Positions 33,751-41,190 of a DNA stretch of 44,815 nucleotides are shown piece after piece; within the stretch, counting starts at the first letter, position 1; each line of letters starts with the position of its first letter. Source of the stretch: an uncultured Faecalibacterium sp. (GTDB lineage: Bacteria; Bacillota; Clostridia; Oscillospirales; Ruminococcaceae); contig CAKTGS010000006.1 in the NCBI GenBank assembly GCA_934561485.1, positions 1 through 44,815 on the forward strand, in the 5' to 3' direction. The notes beneath the pieces are model-generated. The model had not been told where the DNA came from, did no database searches, and was given only the letters and a program-made list of their open reading frames with translations. Made by a program: the position numbers and the translations under genes.

Positions 33751-35177
33751 TCGTTTTTCGGCAGCAGGACATTGAGCAGGATCGCCACAAAGGCGGCCGG
33801 GACAATGCCGGACTCACCGCAGATCAGCTGGAAAGCATGGGGGGTGTTGGCCAGAATGCCGCTGTTGGCACCCATGCCGTAGCCCACACCCAGTGCCACA
33901 GAAACAATGGTCAGCTGGCGCGGGGTCATCTTCTCTTTGGTGATCAGCTGAATTCCGCTGACCACGATGGAAGAGAACATCATGACGGCCGCACCGCCCA
34001 GAACAGCCTGCGGCATGATGGAGATCAGCGCGCCCAGCTTGGGGATCAGACCGCACAGGATCAGGAACACGGCACCGGAAGCCAGGGCAATGCGGTTGAC
34101 CACCTTGGTCATGGCCACCAGGCCCACGTTCTGGCTGAAGGAAGTGTTGGGCAGCACGCCGAACAGCGCTGCAAAGGTGGAGCCAAGGCCATCGCAGATG
34201 ACGCCGCCGGACAGTTCCTTGTCGGTGGGTTCGCGGTTCATGCCGCCTTCCATCACGCCAGAGATGTCACCCACCGTTTCCACAGCAGTAACAACGAACA
34301 TGATGAGCACCGGCAGGATGGCACGCATATCAAACACAACTTTGACCGGGAACAGCTTGGGAATTGCAAACCAGGAAGCCTGCGCCACTTTATCCCAGTT
34401 GAGCACCCATGCCTTGGTGAACTCTACTCCATCGGCCGTGACGCCGGTGGTGGGCAGCACAAAGCCCATGACAAAGGCCGCCAGATAACCGGCCAGAATG
34501 CCAATGAGGATGGCCGAAGAACTGAGGAAGCCAGTGGTCCAGTGCTTGAAAATCAGGATGACCACCAGCACAAACAGGGCCAGCAGCAGGTTTTCCATGG
34601 AGCCGAAGTCCTTGGCGCTGTTGCCGCCGCCGAAAGAGTTGATGCCCACCGAGATCAGCGACAGGCCGATGGACAGCACCACCGTGCCGGTGACCACCGG
34701 CGGGAAGAACTTGCGCAAAGGCTTGAGGAAGAAGCCCAGCACACTTTCAAAAATGCCGCCAATAAGGGATGCACCCATAATGGCTCCATAGGCCAGCACA
34801 CCGCCGCCCATGCTGCCCACTACACTGTTGAACACGCCGATAAAACCGGAGCTGGTGCCCATGATGATGGGCACGCCGCCGCCCACAGGCCCAATGGTGA
34901 ACAGCTGCACCAGCGTAACAACACCGGCCACGAACATAGCACTTTGCAGCAGGGTGACCTGCAGGTCTGCAAATTCACCGCCGGCAATGCCGCAGGCACT
35001 GGTGATGATCAGCAGCGGGGTCAGGTTGCCCACAAACATGGCGCAGACATGCTGCAGGCCCAGCGGAATGGCCTGTTTCAGCGACATTTTGGCGTCAAAT
35101 TGGTACGCAGCCTCTTCGAGCTTGACTTCCTTCAAATGTTCCACTCTCCTCAGTTTTGACAAATTGTTGTTGGACAT
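33738..35177 (-). CDS. NCS2 xanthine/uracil permease family transporter
   Basis: Nucleobase:cation symporter-2, 479 residues, about 12-14 hydrophobic segments. The NCS2 signature QNVGLVAMTK is near residue 350; PLGLQHVCAMFVGNLTPLLI marks the N-terminal segment. Substrate could be xanthine, uric acid or uracil. The neighbourhood favours purine, but this is inference. The ATG at 35177 has no clear ribosome site and lies only about 14 bases from the predicted RNA start; a TTG at 35135 with GAGGAG 10 bases upstream is a real alternative. Confidence 0.88.
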   Translation of the reverse strand: MSNNNLSKLRRVEHLKEVKLEEAAYQFDAKMSLKQAIPLGLQHVCAMFVGNLTPLLIITSACGIAGGEFADLQVTLLQSAMFVAGVVTLVQLFTIGPVGGGVPIIMGTSSGFIGVFNSVVGSMGGGVLAYGAIMGASLIGGIFESVLGFFLKPLRKFFPPVVTGTVVLSIGLSLISVGINSFGGGNSAKDFGSMENLLLALFVLVVILIFKHWTTGFLSSSAILIGILAGYLAAFVMGFVLPTTGVTADGVEFTKAWVLNWDKVAQASWFAIPKLFPVKVVFDMRAILPVLIMFVVTAVETVGDISGVMEGGMNREPTDKELSGGVICDGLGSTFAALFGVLPNTSFSQNVGLVAMTKVVNRIALASGAVFLILCGLIPKLGALISIMPQAVLGGAAVMMFSSIVVSGIQLITKEKMTPRQLTIVSVALGVGYGMGANSGILANTPHAFQLICGESGIVPAAFVAILLNVLLPKNDQAE

Positions 35178-35197
35178 GCTTTGTAAAAAGCGGGTTT

Positions 35198-35226
35198 ATT
35201 ATAGCAAAACTGAGAATTCTTGTAAA
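35198..35226 (-). promoter_or_regulatory. Promoter of the NCS2 permease gene
   Basis: Minus-strand TTTACA (35221-35226), 17 bases, TATAAT (35198-35203). The predicted leader is too short for a purine riboswitch. Confidence 0.7.
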
Positions 35227-35272
35227 ATAAGTATGACTTTTCTGTGAACAGGCGGACGGATTTCCTGCCAAC

Positions 35273-35336
35273 AAAAAACAGGGCTTTTGGCGGCCGCATC
35301 CGCCCCGGGCGAATGCTTTTCGCGCAAAAGTCCCTG
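35273..35336 (-). terminator. Terminator after the RmlD-like/DUF1653 pair
   Basis: Minus-strand outer stem CAGGG-A-CTTTTG with CAAAAG-CCCTG, an inner GCATTCGCC/GGCGGATGC hairpin, and six T after the stem. It ends the transcript before the permease promoter. Confidence 0.85.
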
Positions 35337-35341
35337 CTTTT

Positions 35342-35427
35342 GAAGCACTGTTTCCTGTATTTTTGTGCGATACAGAAATTTTGGCGGCAGACAGTCCCTC
35401 CGGTGTTCCGGCCGCTGTCAAGTGCTT
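35342..35427 (-). other. Candidate structured 3' region before the terminator
   Basis: Minus RNA: AAGCACT (35421-35427, within the DUF1653 end) pairs with AGTGCTT (35343-35349) as a closing stem. Inside are a GACAG/CTGTC stem with inner CCGG/CCGG and a CTGTAT/ATACAG hairpin with a 9-base loop. Possible three-way junction; not matched to a known family. Confidence 0.35.
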
Positions 35428-35657
35428 TCCTGCGGAGTTTCCTCTCCGATGTAAACAAACCGCGGCTGCGTTTTGCCGTCCCGGATCACCAGCTCGTTCC
35501 ACATGGAAGCCGGCCGTATCCACAGCCCGTGCTCCCCATACAGCTGCCGGTAGACCACATATTCTTCCTCGGTTTCACTGTGACGGGCTACGCCCAGCAC
35601 TTCATATTCTTTGCCTTTGAAATGCCGGTAGCGCCCCGGCCGGATCGTTTCGCTCAT
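35418..35657 (-). CDS. DUF1653 small protein
   Basis: 79-residue protein with the DUF1653 core: PGRYRHFKGKEYEVLGVARHSETEEEYVVYRQLYG, then LWIRPASMWNE. It is usually encoded near sugar, NTP or methyltransferase genes. No known function. The start overlaps the stop of the RmlD-like gene (ATGA), so the pair is co-translated. Confidence 0.88.
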   Translation of the reverse strand: MSETIRPGRYRHFKGKEYEVLGVARHSETEEEYVVYRQLYGEHGLWIRPASMWNELVIRDGKTQPRFVYIGEETPQEST

Positions 35658-36502
35658 GTTGTACTCCTTTCCAGTCCATAGTCCTGCAGGCAGCGCCGGA
35701 TGCCCTGCTGCGTGGTGTCAAACCGGATGCCAAATCCACTCAGCTTCGTGCCATCCATGACCAGGTTGCGTACCCAGTCCGCCGCCTCGATCTGCACGGA
35801 AATGCCCATTGCCTCGGCAAACTGTCGGGCTGTGTGCACCATATCCTCGGTGTTTCCGCTGCCAAAGTTGTACACACCGCCGGGCAGCTGCAGGGCAGGC
35901 TGCAGCAGTTCCACCGCCTGTCGCACATAGGTCACACCCCGAAAGTCGTTTTGGGAAAAACAGATCGTTTCTCCTCGCAGAGCTGCACGCCAGAGGTTCA
36001 GCGGCAGATTGCCCCGGATGGGCAAGCCATAGCCGGGCAGATCATACATCCAGCTGGCCCGCAGCAGTACGGCATCCGGGCAGCAGTCCAGCACGCGCTG
36101 TTCCATTTCCAGTTTGTACTGCCCATATACATTGGAGGGGTGCAGGGACAGACCCTCCGGCAGCGGGCCGGGCTGTGTGACCCCGGCATAGACCTGATCC
36201 GAGCTGAGCGCCACCAGTTTTGCGCCCGCTGCCCGGGCAGCCTGAGCCACCCAGACCGGCAGTTCCACATTGGCGCGGTACGCTTCTTCCGGATGCTTTG
36301 CACAGGTACCGGTATCCGAAATGGCAGCCGTGTGCAGGATCACGTCCGGCTGGGCCTGCTGCACACAGGCCTGCACTGCGGCCTGATTCGCCGTGTGCAG
36401 AACGCCCTGCGGAATACGCAGCAGATCCGCACGCCCCTGCCACTGCTGCAGAATGCGGGAACCCAAAAAGCCGCCCCCGCCGGTTACCAGGATCTTTTTC
36501 AT
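35654..36502 (-). CDS. RmlD-like NAD(P)-dependent sugar-nucleotide reductase (extended SDR)
   Basis: Short-chain dehydrogenase of the dTDP-4-dehydrorhamnose reductase type, 282 residues. The ATG at 36502 has AAAAGGAG upstream; the longer frame to 36610 is noncoding. The Rossmann turn GGGGFLG is at 8-14, HTAAISDTG is the RmlD-like loop and YGQYK holds the catalytic Tyr/Lys pair. The C-terminal region has VYNFGSGNTED. No rmlA, B or C is near, so the substrate is undecided. Confidence 0.8.
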   Translation of the reverse strand: MKKILVTGGGGFLGSRILQQWQGRADLLRIPQGVLHTANQAAVQACVQQAQPDVILHTAAISDTGTCAKHPEEAYRANVELPVWVAQAARAAGAKLVALSSDQVYAGVTQPGPLPEGLSLHPSNVYGQYKLEMEQRVLDCCPDAVLLRASWMYDLPGYGLPIRGNLPLNLWRAALRGETICFSQNDFRGVTYVRQAVELLQPALQLPGGVYNFGSGNTEDMVHTARQFAEAMGISVQIEAADWVRNLVMDGTKLSGFGIRFDTTQQGIRRCLQDYGLERSTT

Positions 36503-36593
36503 GGATGCAGTTCTCCTTTTTTCAGAAATCTCCCACCTGAAATGCAAATGCGCCCCGAAACGGCATTGCATTTCAGAGGCGCAGAAACAACAG

Positions 36594-36899
36594 TTACAGG
36601 AACAGTTCAATCACAAACACCACCGCACAGCAGGCCACCGAAACCTGGAACAGGCTGGCCCCGAACCATGCAGCGGCAATGCCCACCACCAGGGCCACGG
36701 CACCGGCCACCGGGCTTTGTGTGGCATTGACAATGGCCGGAAAGGTCATGACGGCCAGTGTGACATACGGCACATAGTACAGGAACGACTGGATGAACTG
36801 GTTTTTGATGGGTTTGCGGATGAGCGTCAGCGGCAGAATTCGGATGGCATAGGACACCAGCGCCATCACGGCAATGTAAATGTAATTGTTATGCGTCAT
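36594..36899 (-). CDS. azlD: Branched-chain amino acid export subunit AzlD
   Basis: Small membrane protein, 101 residues, with about three to four hydrophobic segments. The ATG at 36899 (MTHNNYIYIAVMALVSYAIRILPLTLI) is the first start in the coding frame; the extended frame to 37028 overlaps azlC and is not real. RILPL, FLYYVPYVTLAVMTFPAI is typical of AzlD. It overlaps the azlC end by 11 bases. The two-protein exporter removes leucine and other branched-chain amino acids or analogues. Confidence 0.9.
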   Translation of the reverse strand: MTHNNYIYIAVMALVSYAIRILPLTLIRKPIKNQFIQSFLYYVPYVTLAVMTFPAIVNATQSPVAGAVALVVGIAAAWFGASLFQVSVACCAVVFVIELFL

Positions 36900-37674
36900 G
36901 TTCTGCCTCCTGCTCGTTTTGAGGGACCGGGAACAGCACCGCCGCCGCACTGGAAATGAGCACCGTGAGCAGAATGGTGCGGGTACCGTCCGAAAGGGCG
37001 GAGATGCCCGGCAGATAATTGCACACAAAGCTCAGTGCAAAACTGATGGCTACCAGCACCGCTACCACCCGGCTTTTGCGGGCCGGCGGAATGATAATGG
37101 CCAGGAACATGCCGTACAACGCCACGCTCAATGCGCTGACCGCGCGCAGCGGCAGCAGGTTGCCGGCAATGATGCCCAGCGCAGTACCGCTGGCCCAGGC
37201 CGGGGCCGCCAGCAGAATGGCACCATAGGTATAGTAGGGGTTCAGGCTGCCGGGCCGTGAAATGGTAATGCCGAACAGTTCATCTGTGACATCGTAGCCG
37301 ATGATCAGCCGGTGCCAGAAGGGCGTGCCCGGGGCAAAGCGCTGTGCCAGGGCACAGCTCATGAGCAGGTAGCGCGCATTGGCGATCAAGGTGATAATAG
37401 CCACCTGCAGATAGGTTGCATTGGTCATGATCAGGGCAAAGGCCGCGTACTCACCGGCCGAAGCGTTGTTTAACAGGCTGGCCAGAAACCCCTGGAAAGG
37501 GGTAAATCCGGCCCTGCGGGCGGCAATGCCCAGCGAAAAGGACACGGCAAAATAGCCCAGTGCAATGGGCACGCCGTCCCGAATGCCTTCGCAGAACACC
37601 TTTTTGCTGAAGGCATAAGCAGGCTTTCCCTGCTGCACAAGCTCCGGGTCCAGGAGCTTACTGCTTGTTTCCAT
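36889..37674 (-). CDS. azlC: Branched-chain amino acid exporter AzlC
   Basis: Membrane protein, 261 residues, with about seven to eight hydrophobic segments. The ATG at 37674 (METSSKLLDPELV) follows AAAGGAG; further upstream codons have no ribosome site. PIALGYFAVSFSLGIAARRAGFTPFQG, YLLMSCALA and YDVTDELFGIT are AzlC patterns. Partner of azlD below; both follow a TATAAT hexamer. Confidence 0.92.
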   Translation of the reverse strand: METSSKLLDPELVQQGKPAYAFSKKVFCEGIRDGVPIALGYFAVSFSLGIAARRAGFTPFQGFLASLLNNASAGEYAAFALIMTNATYLQVAIITLIANARYLLMSCALAQRFAPGTPFWHRLIIGYDVTDELFGITISRPGSLNPYYTYGAILLAAPAWASGTALGIIAGNLLPLRAVSALSVALYGMFLAIIIPPARKSRVVAVLVAISFALSFVCNYLPGISALSDGTRTILLTVLISSAAAVLFPVPQNEQEAEHDA

Positions 37675-37714
37675 TTGATCTGATACTCCTTTCCTTTTCC
37701 AAACACCGATGTCT

Positions 37715-37720
37715 ATTATA
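37715..37720 (-). promoter_or_regulatory. -10 element upstream of azlCD
   Basis: TATAAT on the minus strand 41 bases before the azlC start. The -35 is weak (TTCCTT at 17 bases). Only the -10 is solid. Confidence 0.5.
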
Positions 37721-37771
37721 CTCCGCCCACTGCCGAGAAGGAAGAGGTTTTGGCAACTTTTTCCGTTCTGC

Positions 37772-37843
37772 AGCACAGCAGCCCGCCGGAAAAGCCATCC
37801 TGCTTCCAGGATCTGCCTTTCCGGCGGGCTGTTTTTCTGTGCT
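37772..37843 (+). other. Large hairpin with T-run on the plus strand, downstream of sipL
   Basis: Plus-strand outer stem AGCACAG/CTGTGCT, core stem AGCCCGCCGGAAA/TTTCCGGCGGGCT and a nested ATCCTG-CTTC-CAGGAT hairpin. The U-tract GTTTTT (37831-37836) is on the plus strand, opposite to the neighbouring genes. No plus-strand gene leads to it. Confidence 0.55.
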
Positions 37844-37848
37844 TCTGC

Positions 37849-39369
37849 TCAGGCACCTGGCACCAAAAAATGCTGTGCCTGCGGCAGAACTTTGGTATCT
37901 GCATCCAGGCCGTTGGCCGCAAGCATCTGCGCCGGGGATACATGGAACCGCCGTGCAATGGCAAACAGCTCCTCCCCTGCCTGTGCATAATAAATGCGCA
38001 GCGAGATCTCCGGGTCTGCTGCCGCAAGGGCTTCGCCCAGCTCAACGCCGCCAAGCCCTGCGTACACCCTGCGGCAGAATACTGCGCCTTCCACGCGGGC
38101 GGTAATGGTCACTTCCAGCGTGCCGCCGGTACAAGTGCACTGCACATTTTCCGTGCTCAGCCAGCATTCCGGGTACAGCTGCTGCCCCGCTGCCGCTTCG
38201 GCCGGAATGGGAAGAACCAGTTCCAGCGTTTTTTCGTAGCTTTCCAGCTCTGCAAGGCTGTTTTCCGCCAGAGCAGTTGCCACTGCGCGGGCCGTGAGCA
38301 CAAAGCCTTCGCCACGCTGCACCATCTGCACCGGCCCATAGGACACAAAACAGGCCCGCAGCTGCGCCCCGGCATCCGGCAGCGGCCCGGAACCGGTTAT
38401 CACGGCGGTATCGTTGAGGGTGGCAACCAGCTGCTCCGCTGCCAGTTCTTGCGGGGTGAGTGCGGTCTCCCACTGGGTAGAGAACGCATCCGCCACATAT
38501 TGCAGCTGATAGGGCCGCCAGGCCCGCAGATGCAGCAGCACGCTGGCAGTCAGGGTGTGGGCGGTTTCGCTTTCGCCCTCCGCCAGCGTAAAGCCCACCG
38601 GTTCCAGTACGCACAGGCATTTACAGTCCTCGGTCAGGTGCTCCACATCCAGCACCTGCTGGAACGGCAGCACCGCCGCCTGGCTCTGCAGGGCCGGGTC
38701 CTGCTCGGCGCGCCAAGCACACTGCACCCGGATCTCCCCCTTGACTACCGCCTTTCCGGTGAGAAGCTTCAGTTCCCGCACGGCAGCGGTTCCGGAAATG
38801 TCCAGCACCGCCGCTGGAAGAGCCGGAAAGGCGATCTCCCCCTCTGCCGTTACCAGCTTATCCAGCACCGCCACGCTGCGCACACCCTGCAGCGTCTGCA
38901 GCTGCTGCTCAATGCTGCCGTCCGCCAGCGCCGTGATCACATCCGCCTTGGCCTGTGTGTGTACCGCTGCCACCAGCCCCACAGCACCGCGCACTTCAAT
39001 GCGGCGCGGGTTCACCGCGCGGCTGTTGAGGTATTCAGTCTGGCCCTCCACCACTGCCGTCCATGTCGTAAAGGCAAATTCCGGCAGTTCCAGCTGCTTT
39101 GTAAAGGGCAGCTTCTGCTCAGTCTGGCACAGGCCTGCTCCCTCTTCGCCCTGATAAAACACAATGCAGCGCAGATAGCCTTCCACGGTAAGCCGCCCGG
39201 GCTGCAGCTGCTTTTGCAGAACCACCGGCTTGGCAAAGCATTTGACCAGTTTGAACACCGAGGGCAGATAATCCGAGATGAGGATCTCGGTTTCGAGCGG
39301 GAGCTCCGCCTTTACGGTGCACTGGGCACCGGCCTGCGGCATCGCATCCCGAAAGATCTTGAGTTCCAT
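37849..39369 (-). CDS. SipL-like spore protein: SPOCS (DUF3794) domains plus C-terminal LysM
   Basis: Spore coat-type protein, 506 residues. At least two SPOCS/DUF3794-like regions (about 20-130 and 160-290, with VEGYLRCIVFYQGEE and VKGEIRVQCAWRAEQD) are followed by a third related stretch, then a LysM (about 457-504, AGEELFAIARRFHVSPAQMLAANGL). This architecture matches SipL of Clostridia, which binds SpoIVA and is needed for coat assembly and engulfment. AGGAG precedes the ATG at 39369. The adjacent spoVM-like gene fits the same spore-surface process. SpoIVA itself is not in the window; another SPOCS-LysM protein is the alternative. Confidence 0.75.
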   Translation of the reverse strand: MELKIFRDAMPQAGAQCTVKAELPLETEILISDYLPSVFKLVKCFAKPVVLQKQLQPGRLTVEGYLRCIVFYQGEEGAGLCQTEQKLPFTKQLELPEFAFTTWTAVVEGQTEYLNSRAVNPRRIEVRGAVGLVAAVHTQAKADVITALADGSIEQQLQTLQGVRSVAVLDKLVTAEGEIAFPALPAAVLDISGTAAVRELKLLTGKAVVKGEIRVQCAWRAEQDPALQSQAAVLPFQQVLDVEHLTEDCKCLCVLEPVGFTLAEGESETAHTLTASVLLHLRAWRPYQLQYVADAFSTQWETALTPQELAAEQLVATLNDTAVITGSGPLPDAGAQLRACFVSYGPVQMVQRGEGFVLTARAVATALAENSLAELESYEKTLELVLPIPAEAAAGQQLYPECWLSTENVQCTCTGGTLEVTITARVEGAVFCRRVYAGLGGVELGEALAAADPEISLRIYYAQAGEELFAIARRFHVSPAQMLAANGLDADTKVLPQAQHFLVPGA

Positions 39370-39403
39370 GCAACGCGCTCCTTTCCCTGTCCGCTTCTAT
39401 CAC

Positions 39404-39432
39404 ACGGTATGCGTGCGCCGGAAAAAGTATGA
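39404..39432 (-). promoter_or_regulatory. Sigma-E-like promoter of the sipL-like gene
   Basis: Minus-strand TCATACT (39426-39432), a 14-base spacer, CATACCGT (39404-39411). This fits the sigma-E consensus (kmATATT, 13-16 bases, CATACAnT). It lies 35 bases before the start codon. Confidence 0.6.
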
Positions 39433-39435
39433 CGC

Positions 39436-39474
39436 AAAAACACCCCCGCACGGCAAGGCTGCCGGACAGGGGTG
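39436..39474 (-). terminator. Terminator after the spoVM-like gene
   Basis: Minus-strand CACCCC...GGGGTG outer stem with an inner CGGCA/TGCCG helix, followed by five T. It separates spoVM from sipL. Confidence 0.85.
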
Positions 39475-39486
39475 CTGGAATGGGAT

Positions 39487-39573
39487 TCATTCCTGTGGTT
39501 CTTTTTTGATGCCGAACAGTCTGCGCAGCAGGCCGCGCAGGTACCGTGGACTCTGAATGACAACGATCTGCAT
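39487..39573 (-). CDS. spoVM: SpoVM-like spore morphogenetic micro-protein, 28 residues
   Basis: Amphipathic micro-protein that, in Bacillus, inserts in the outer forespore membrane by sensing positive curvature and anchors SpoIVA. The frame begins at the ATG at 39573, after AAAGGCGGGG. Like Bacillus SpoVM it has a hydrophobic start (MQIVVIQ), P9, a Y11/L12 region and then a basic amphipathic helix (RGLLRRLFGIKK) and a charged tail. Pro9 aligns with the proline needed for SpoVM function. It lies directly after thiN, the exact Bacillus position of spoVM. It is only 29 codons long, so it is easily missed. Confidence 0.82.
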   Translation of the reverse strand: MQIVVIQSPRYLRGLLRRLFGIKKEPQE

Positions 39574-39600
39574 ATTCACCCCGCCTTTCCATCAGTTACC

Positions 39601-39629
39601 ACAGTATAAGCAGCCGCGGCGCAAAATGT
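39601..39629 (-). promoter_or_regulatory. Promoter upstream of spoVM, sigma-E-like
   Basis: Minus-strand ACATTTT (39623-39629), 14 bases, TATACTGT (39601-39608). The -10 matches 6 of 8 sigma-E positions and the -35 5 of 7. A sigma-A reading (TATACT with a poor -35) is possible. Confidence 0.45.
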
Positions 39630-39649
39630 TCCGGTCAGGGGCGTTTTGG

Positions 39650-40285
39650 TCAGTCGGGCAGGGTTTCCAGCACCACAAGGGCACCGGTGCGGGTAGAAAT
39701 GGTAATGCAGTCCGACCCTGCGGCGTATTCGTTGCTGACGCCCAGCGGGTAGCCTGTGGTCAGCACGGCGTCCGTCAGCTCATAAAAAGAGCCGCGCTCG
39801 CACACGCCATCGGCCCTGCCCTCCATGGGAAAGACCGAAAGATAAAAATAGTTTTCCTTCGGGTAGCGGCGGGTCTCCCCCGGCATCACAAAGGTAATGC
39901 GGGTGCGCTCGTCCTGCAGGACAGCACGCACCCCGCGCTGTTCCAGCCCCAGGCCCGTGGCCAGATTCGCAAGGGTATGCTCCAGGCGGCGTCCGCCCAG
40001 GCCCCCCAGCATCAGCACCTCGTCAAAGCCTTTTTCAGAGGCAAGCTTGGCTGCATACTCGGTGTCGGTATCGTCCTTGACGTGCGGCAGAACCACAATG
40101 TCATCGTCCTCCTGCTGCGGGCAGGGGGCGGTATCGAAATCGCCCACCACAATGTTGGGCCTGCAGTGCAGCGGTGCACAGTTGCGGTAACCGGCATCGC
40201 AGGCAATAATAAAGTCGTCTGCCCGCAGCAGCGCGGCCAGCTCCGGCGAAACCGGGCAGGCCGAAAGGATCACACAACGTGGCAT
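39650..40285 (-). CDS. thiN: Thiamine pyrophosphokinase ThiN
   Basis: Transfers pyrophosphate from ATP to thiamine. The 211 residues include IIACDAGYRNC...PNIVVGDFDT (about 26-53), KDDTDTEYA and GGLGGRRLEHTLANL (about 92-107), the TPK catalytic and substrate motifs. C-terminal strands (SVFPM, TDAVLTTGYPLGVSNE) fit the thiamine-binding domain. It follows rsgA by 16 bases. In Bacillus the order is rsgA-rpe-thiN-spoVM; rpe is missing here. Confidence 0.95.
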   Translation of the reverse strand: MPRCVILSACPVSPELAALLRADDFIIACDAGYRNCAPLHCRPNIVVGDFDTAPCPQQEDDDIVVLPHVKDDTDTEYAAKLASEKGFDEVLMLGGLGGRRLEHTLANLATGLGLEQRGVRAVLQDERTRITFVMPGETRRYPKENYFYLSVFPMEGRADGVCERGSFYELTDAVLTTGYPLGVSNEYAAGSDCITISTRTGALVVLETLPD

Positions 40286-40300
40286 GGTATCCGTCCTTCC

Positions 40301-41179
40301 TCAAACTTTCGGACGCTGCCAGTCCTTGACGTCCTTTACTTCCTCATACATGGCGCAGTAGCTGTCGTACCGGGTCTGCGAAAGCAGCCCCTCGGCCAGT
40401 GCGGCGCGCACGGCGCAGCCTTTTTCGGCCCGATGGGAGCAGCCGGTGAACTGGCACTGGCCCAGGTACGGTCCAAACTCCGGGAACGCATGTTCCAGGT
40501 TCTCCTTTGGGATGAACCCGGCACGGTTTGCTTCCAGGCTCGCAAAGCCCGGCGTATCCGCAATGCGTCCGCCAAAGGCTTCAAAAATGGTCACTTCACG
40601 GGTGGTGTGGCGGCCGCGGCCCAGTTTCTGGCTGATGGCGCTGGTCTCCCGCGCAGCATCCGGCAGCAGAGCATTCAGCAGGGTGGATTTGCCCACGCCG
40701 GAGTTGCCGCAGAAAGCGCACAGCCGCCCGCTGATCCACTGCCGGATCTCTTCCAGTCCGGCCCCGGTCTCGTAGTCGATGCGGATAAACGGCAGGGTTG
40801 ATTTTTCATAGGCTTTCCGCAAAAATTCCGCTTCGGCCAGATCGCCCTTGGTGCACACGATCACCGGCTGCACCCCTTTGTCCACCGCAATGGCCGAAAG
40901 CTTATCCAGCACCAGGGTGCTGGGGGTGGGCTGAGTGGTGCTGGCTACCAGGAACAGCACATCCAGGTTTGCCACTGGCGGCCGCACAAATACATTGCGG
41001 CGGGGTGTGATCTGTGCGATCACGGCAGCACCGTTTTCGGTTTCCAGAGTAACCTCATCCCCTGCCACAGGGGTGATCTTCTGTTTGCGAAAGATGCCGC
41101 GGGGCTTGCATTCCACAAGGCCCTCAGCTGTTTTTACATAATAAAACCCGCCGATGCCTTTTACAATATAACCTTCCAT
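40301..41179 (-). CDS. rsgA: Small-subunit ribosome biogenesis GTPase RsgA
   Basis: Circularly permuted GTPase that helps 30S maturation. The ATG at 41179 has GGAGG 5 bases upstream and gives 292 residues. An N-terminal OB fold (1-70), then G4-type TKGD (110-113), G1 GNSGVGKS (158-165), G3 DTPG, and a zinc-type C-terminus (CQFTGCSHRAEKGC). In Bacillus, PrkC phosphorylates RsgA/CpgA; prkC is directly upstream. Confidence 0.96.
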   Translation of the reverse strand: MEGYIVKGIGGFYYVKTAEGLVECKPRGIFRKQKITPVAGDEVTLETENGAAVIAQITPRRNVFVRPPVANLDVLFLVASTTQPTPSTLVLDKLSAIAVDKGVQPVIVCTKGDLAEAEFLRKAYEKSTLPFIRIDYETGAGLEEIRQWISGRLCAFCGNSGVGKSTLLNALLPDAARETSAISQKLGRGRHTTREVTIFEAFGGRIADTPGFASLEANRAGFIPKENLEHAFPEFGPYLGQCQFTGCSHRAEKGCAVRAALAEGLLSQTRYDSYCAMYEEVKDVKDWQRPKV

Positions 41180-41190
41180 GCGCGCCTCCG

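Noticed and set aside
33579..35159. 526-codon plus-strand frame opposite the permease
   Set aside because: Very His/Gln/Asp-rich mirror of membrane codons; the minus strand has the NCS2 signature.
35178..35230. Purine or xanthine riboswitch before the permease
   Set aside because: The predicted RNA start leaves a leader of only about 14-50 bases, with no conserved aptamer sequence.
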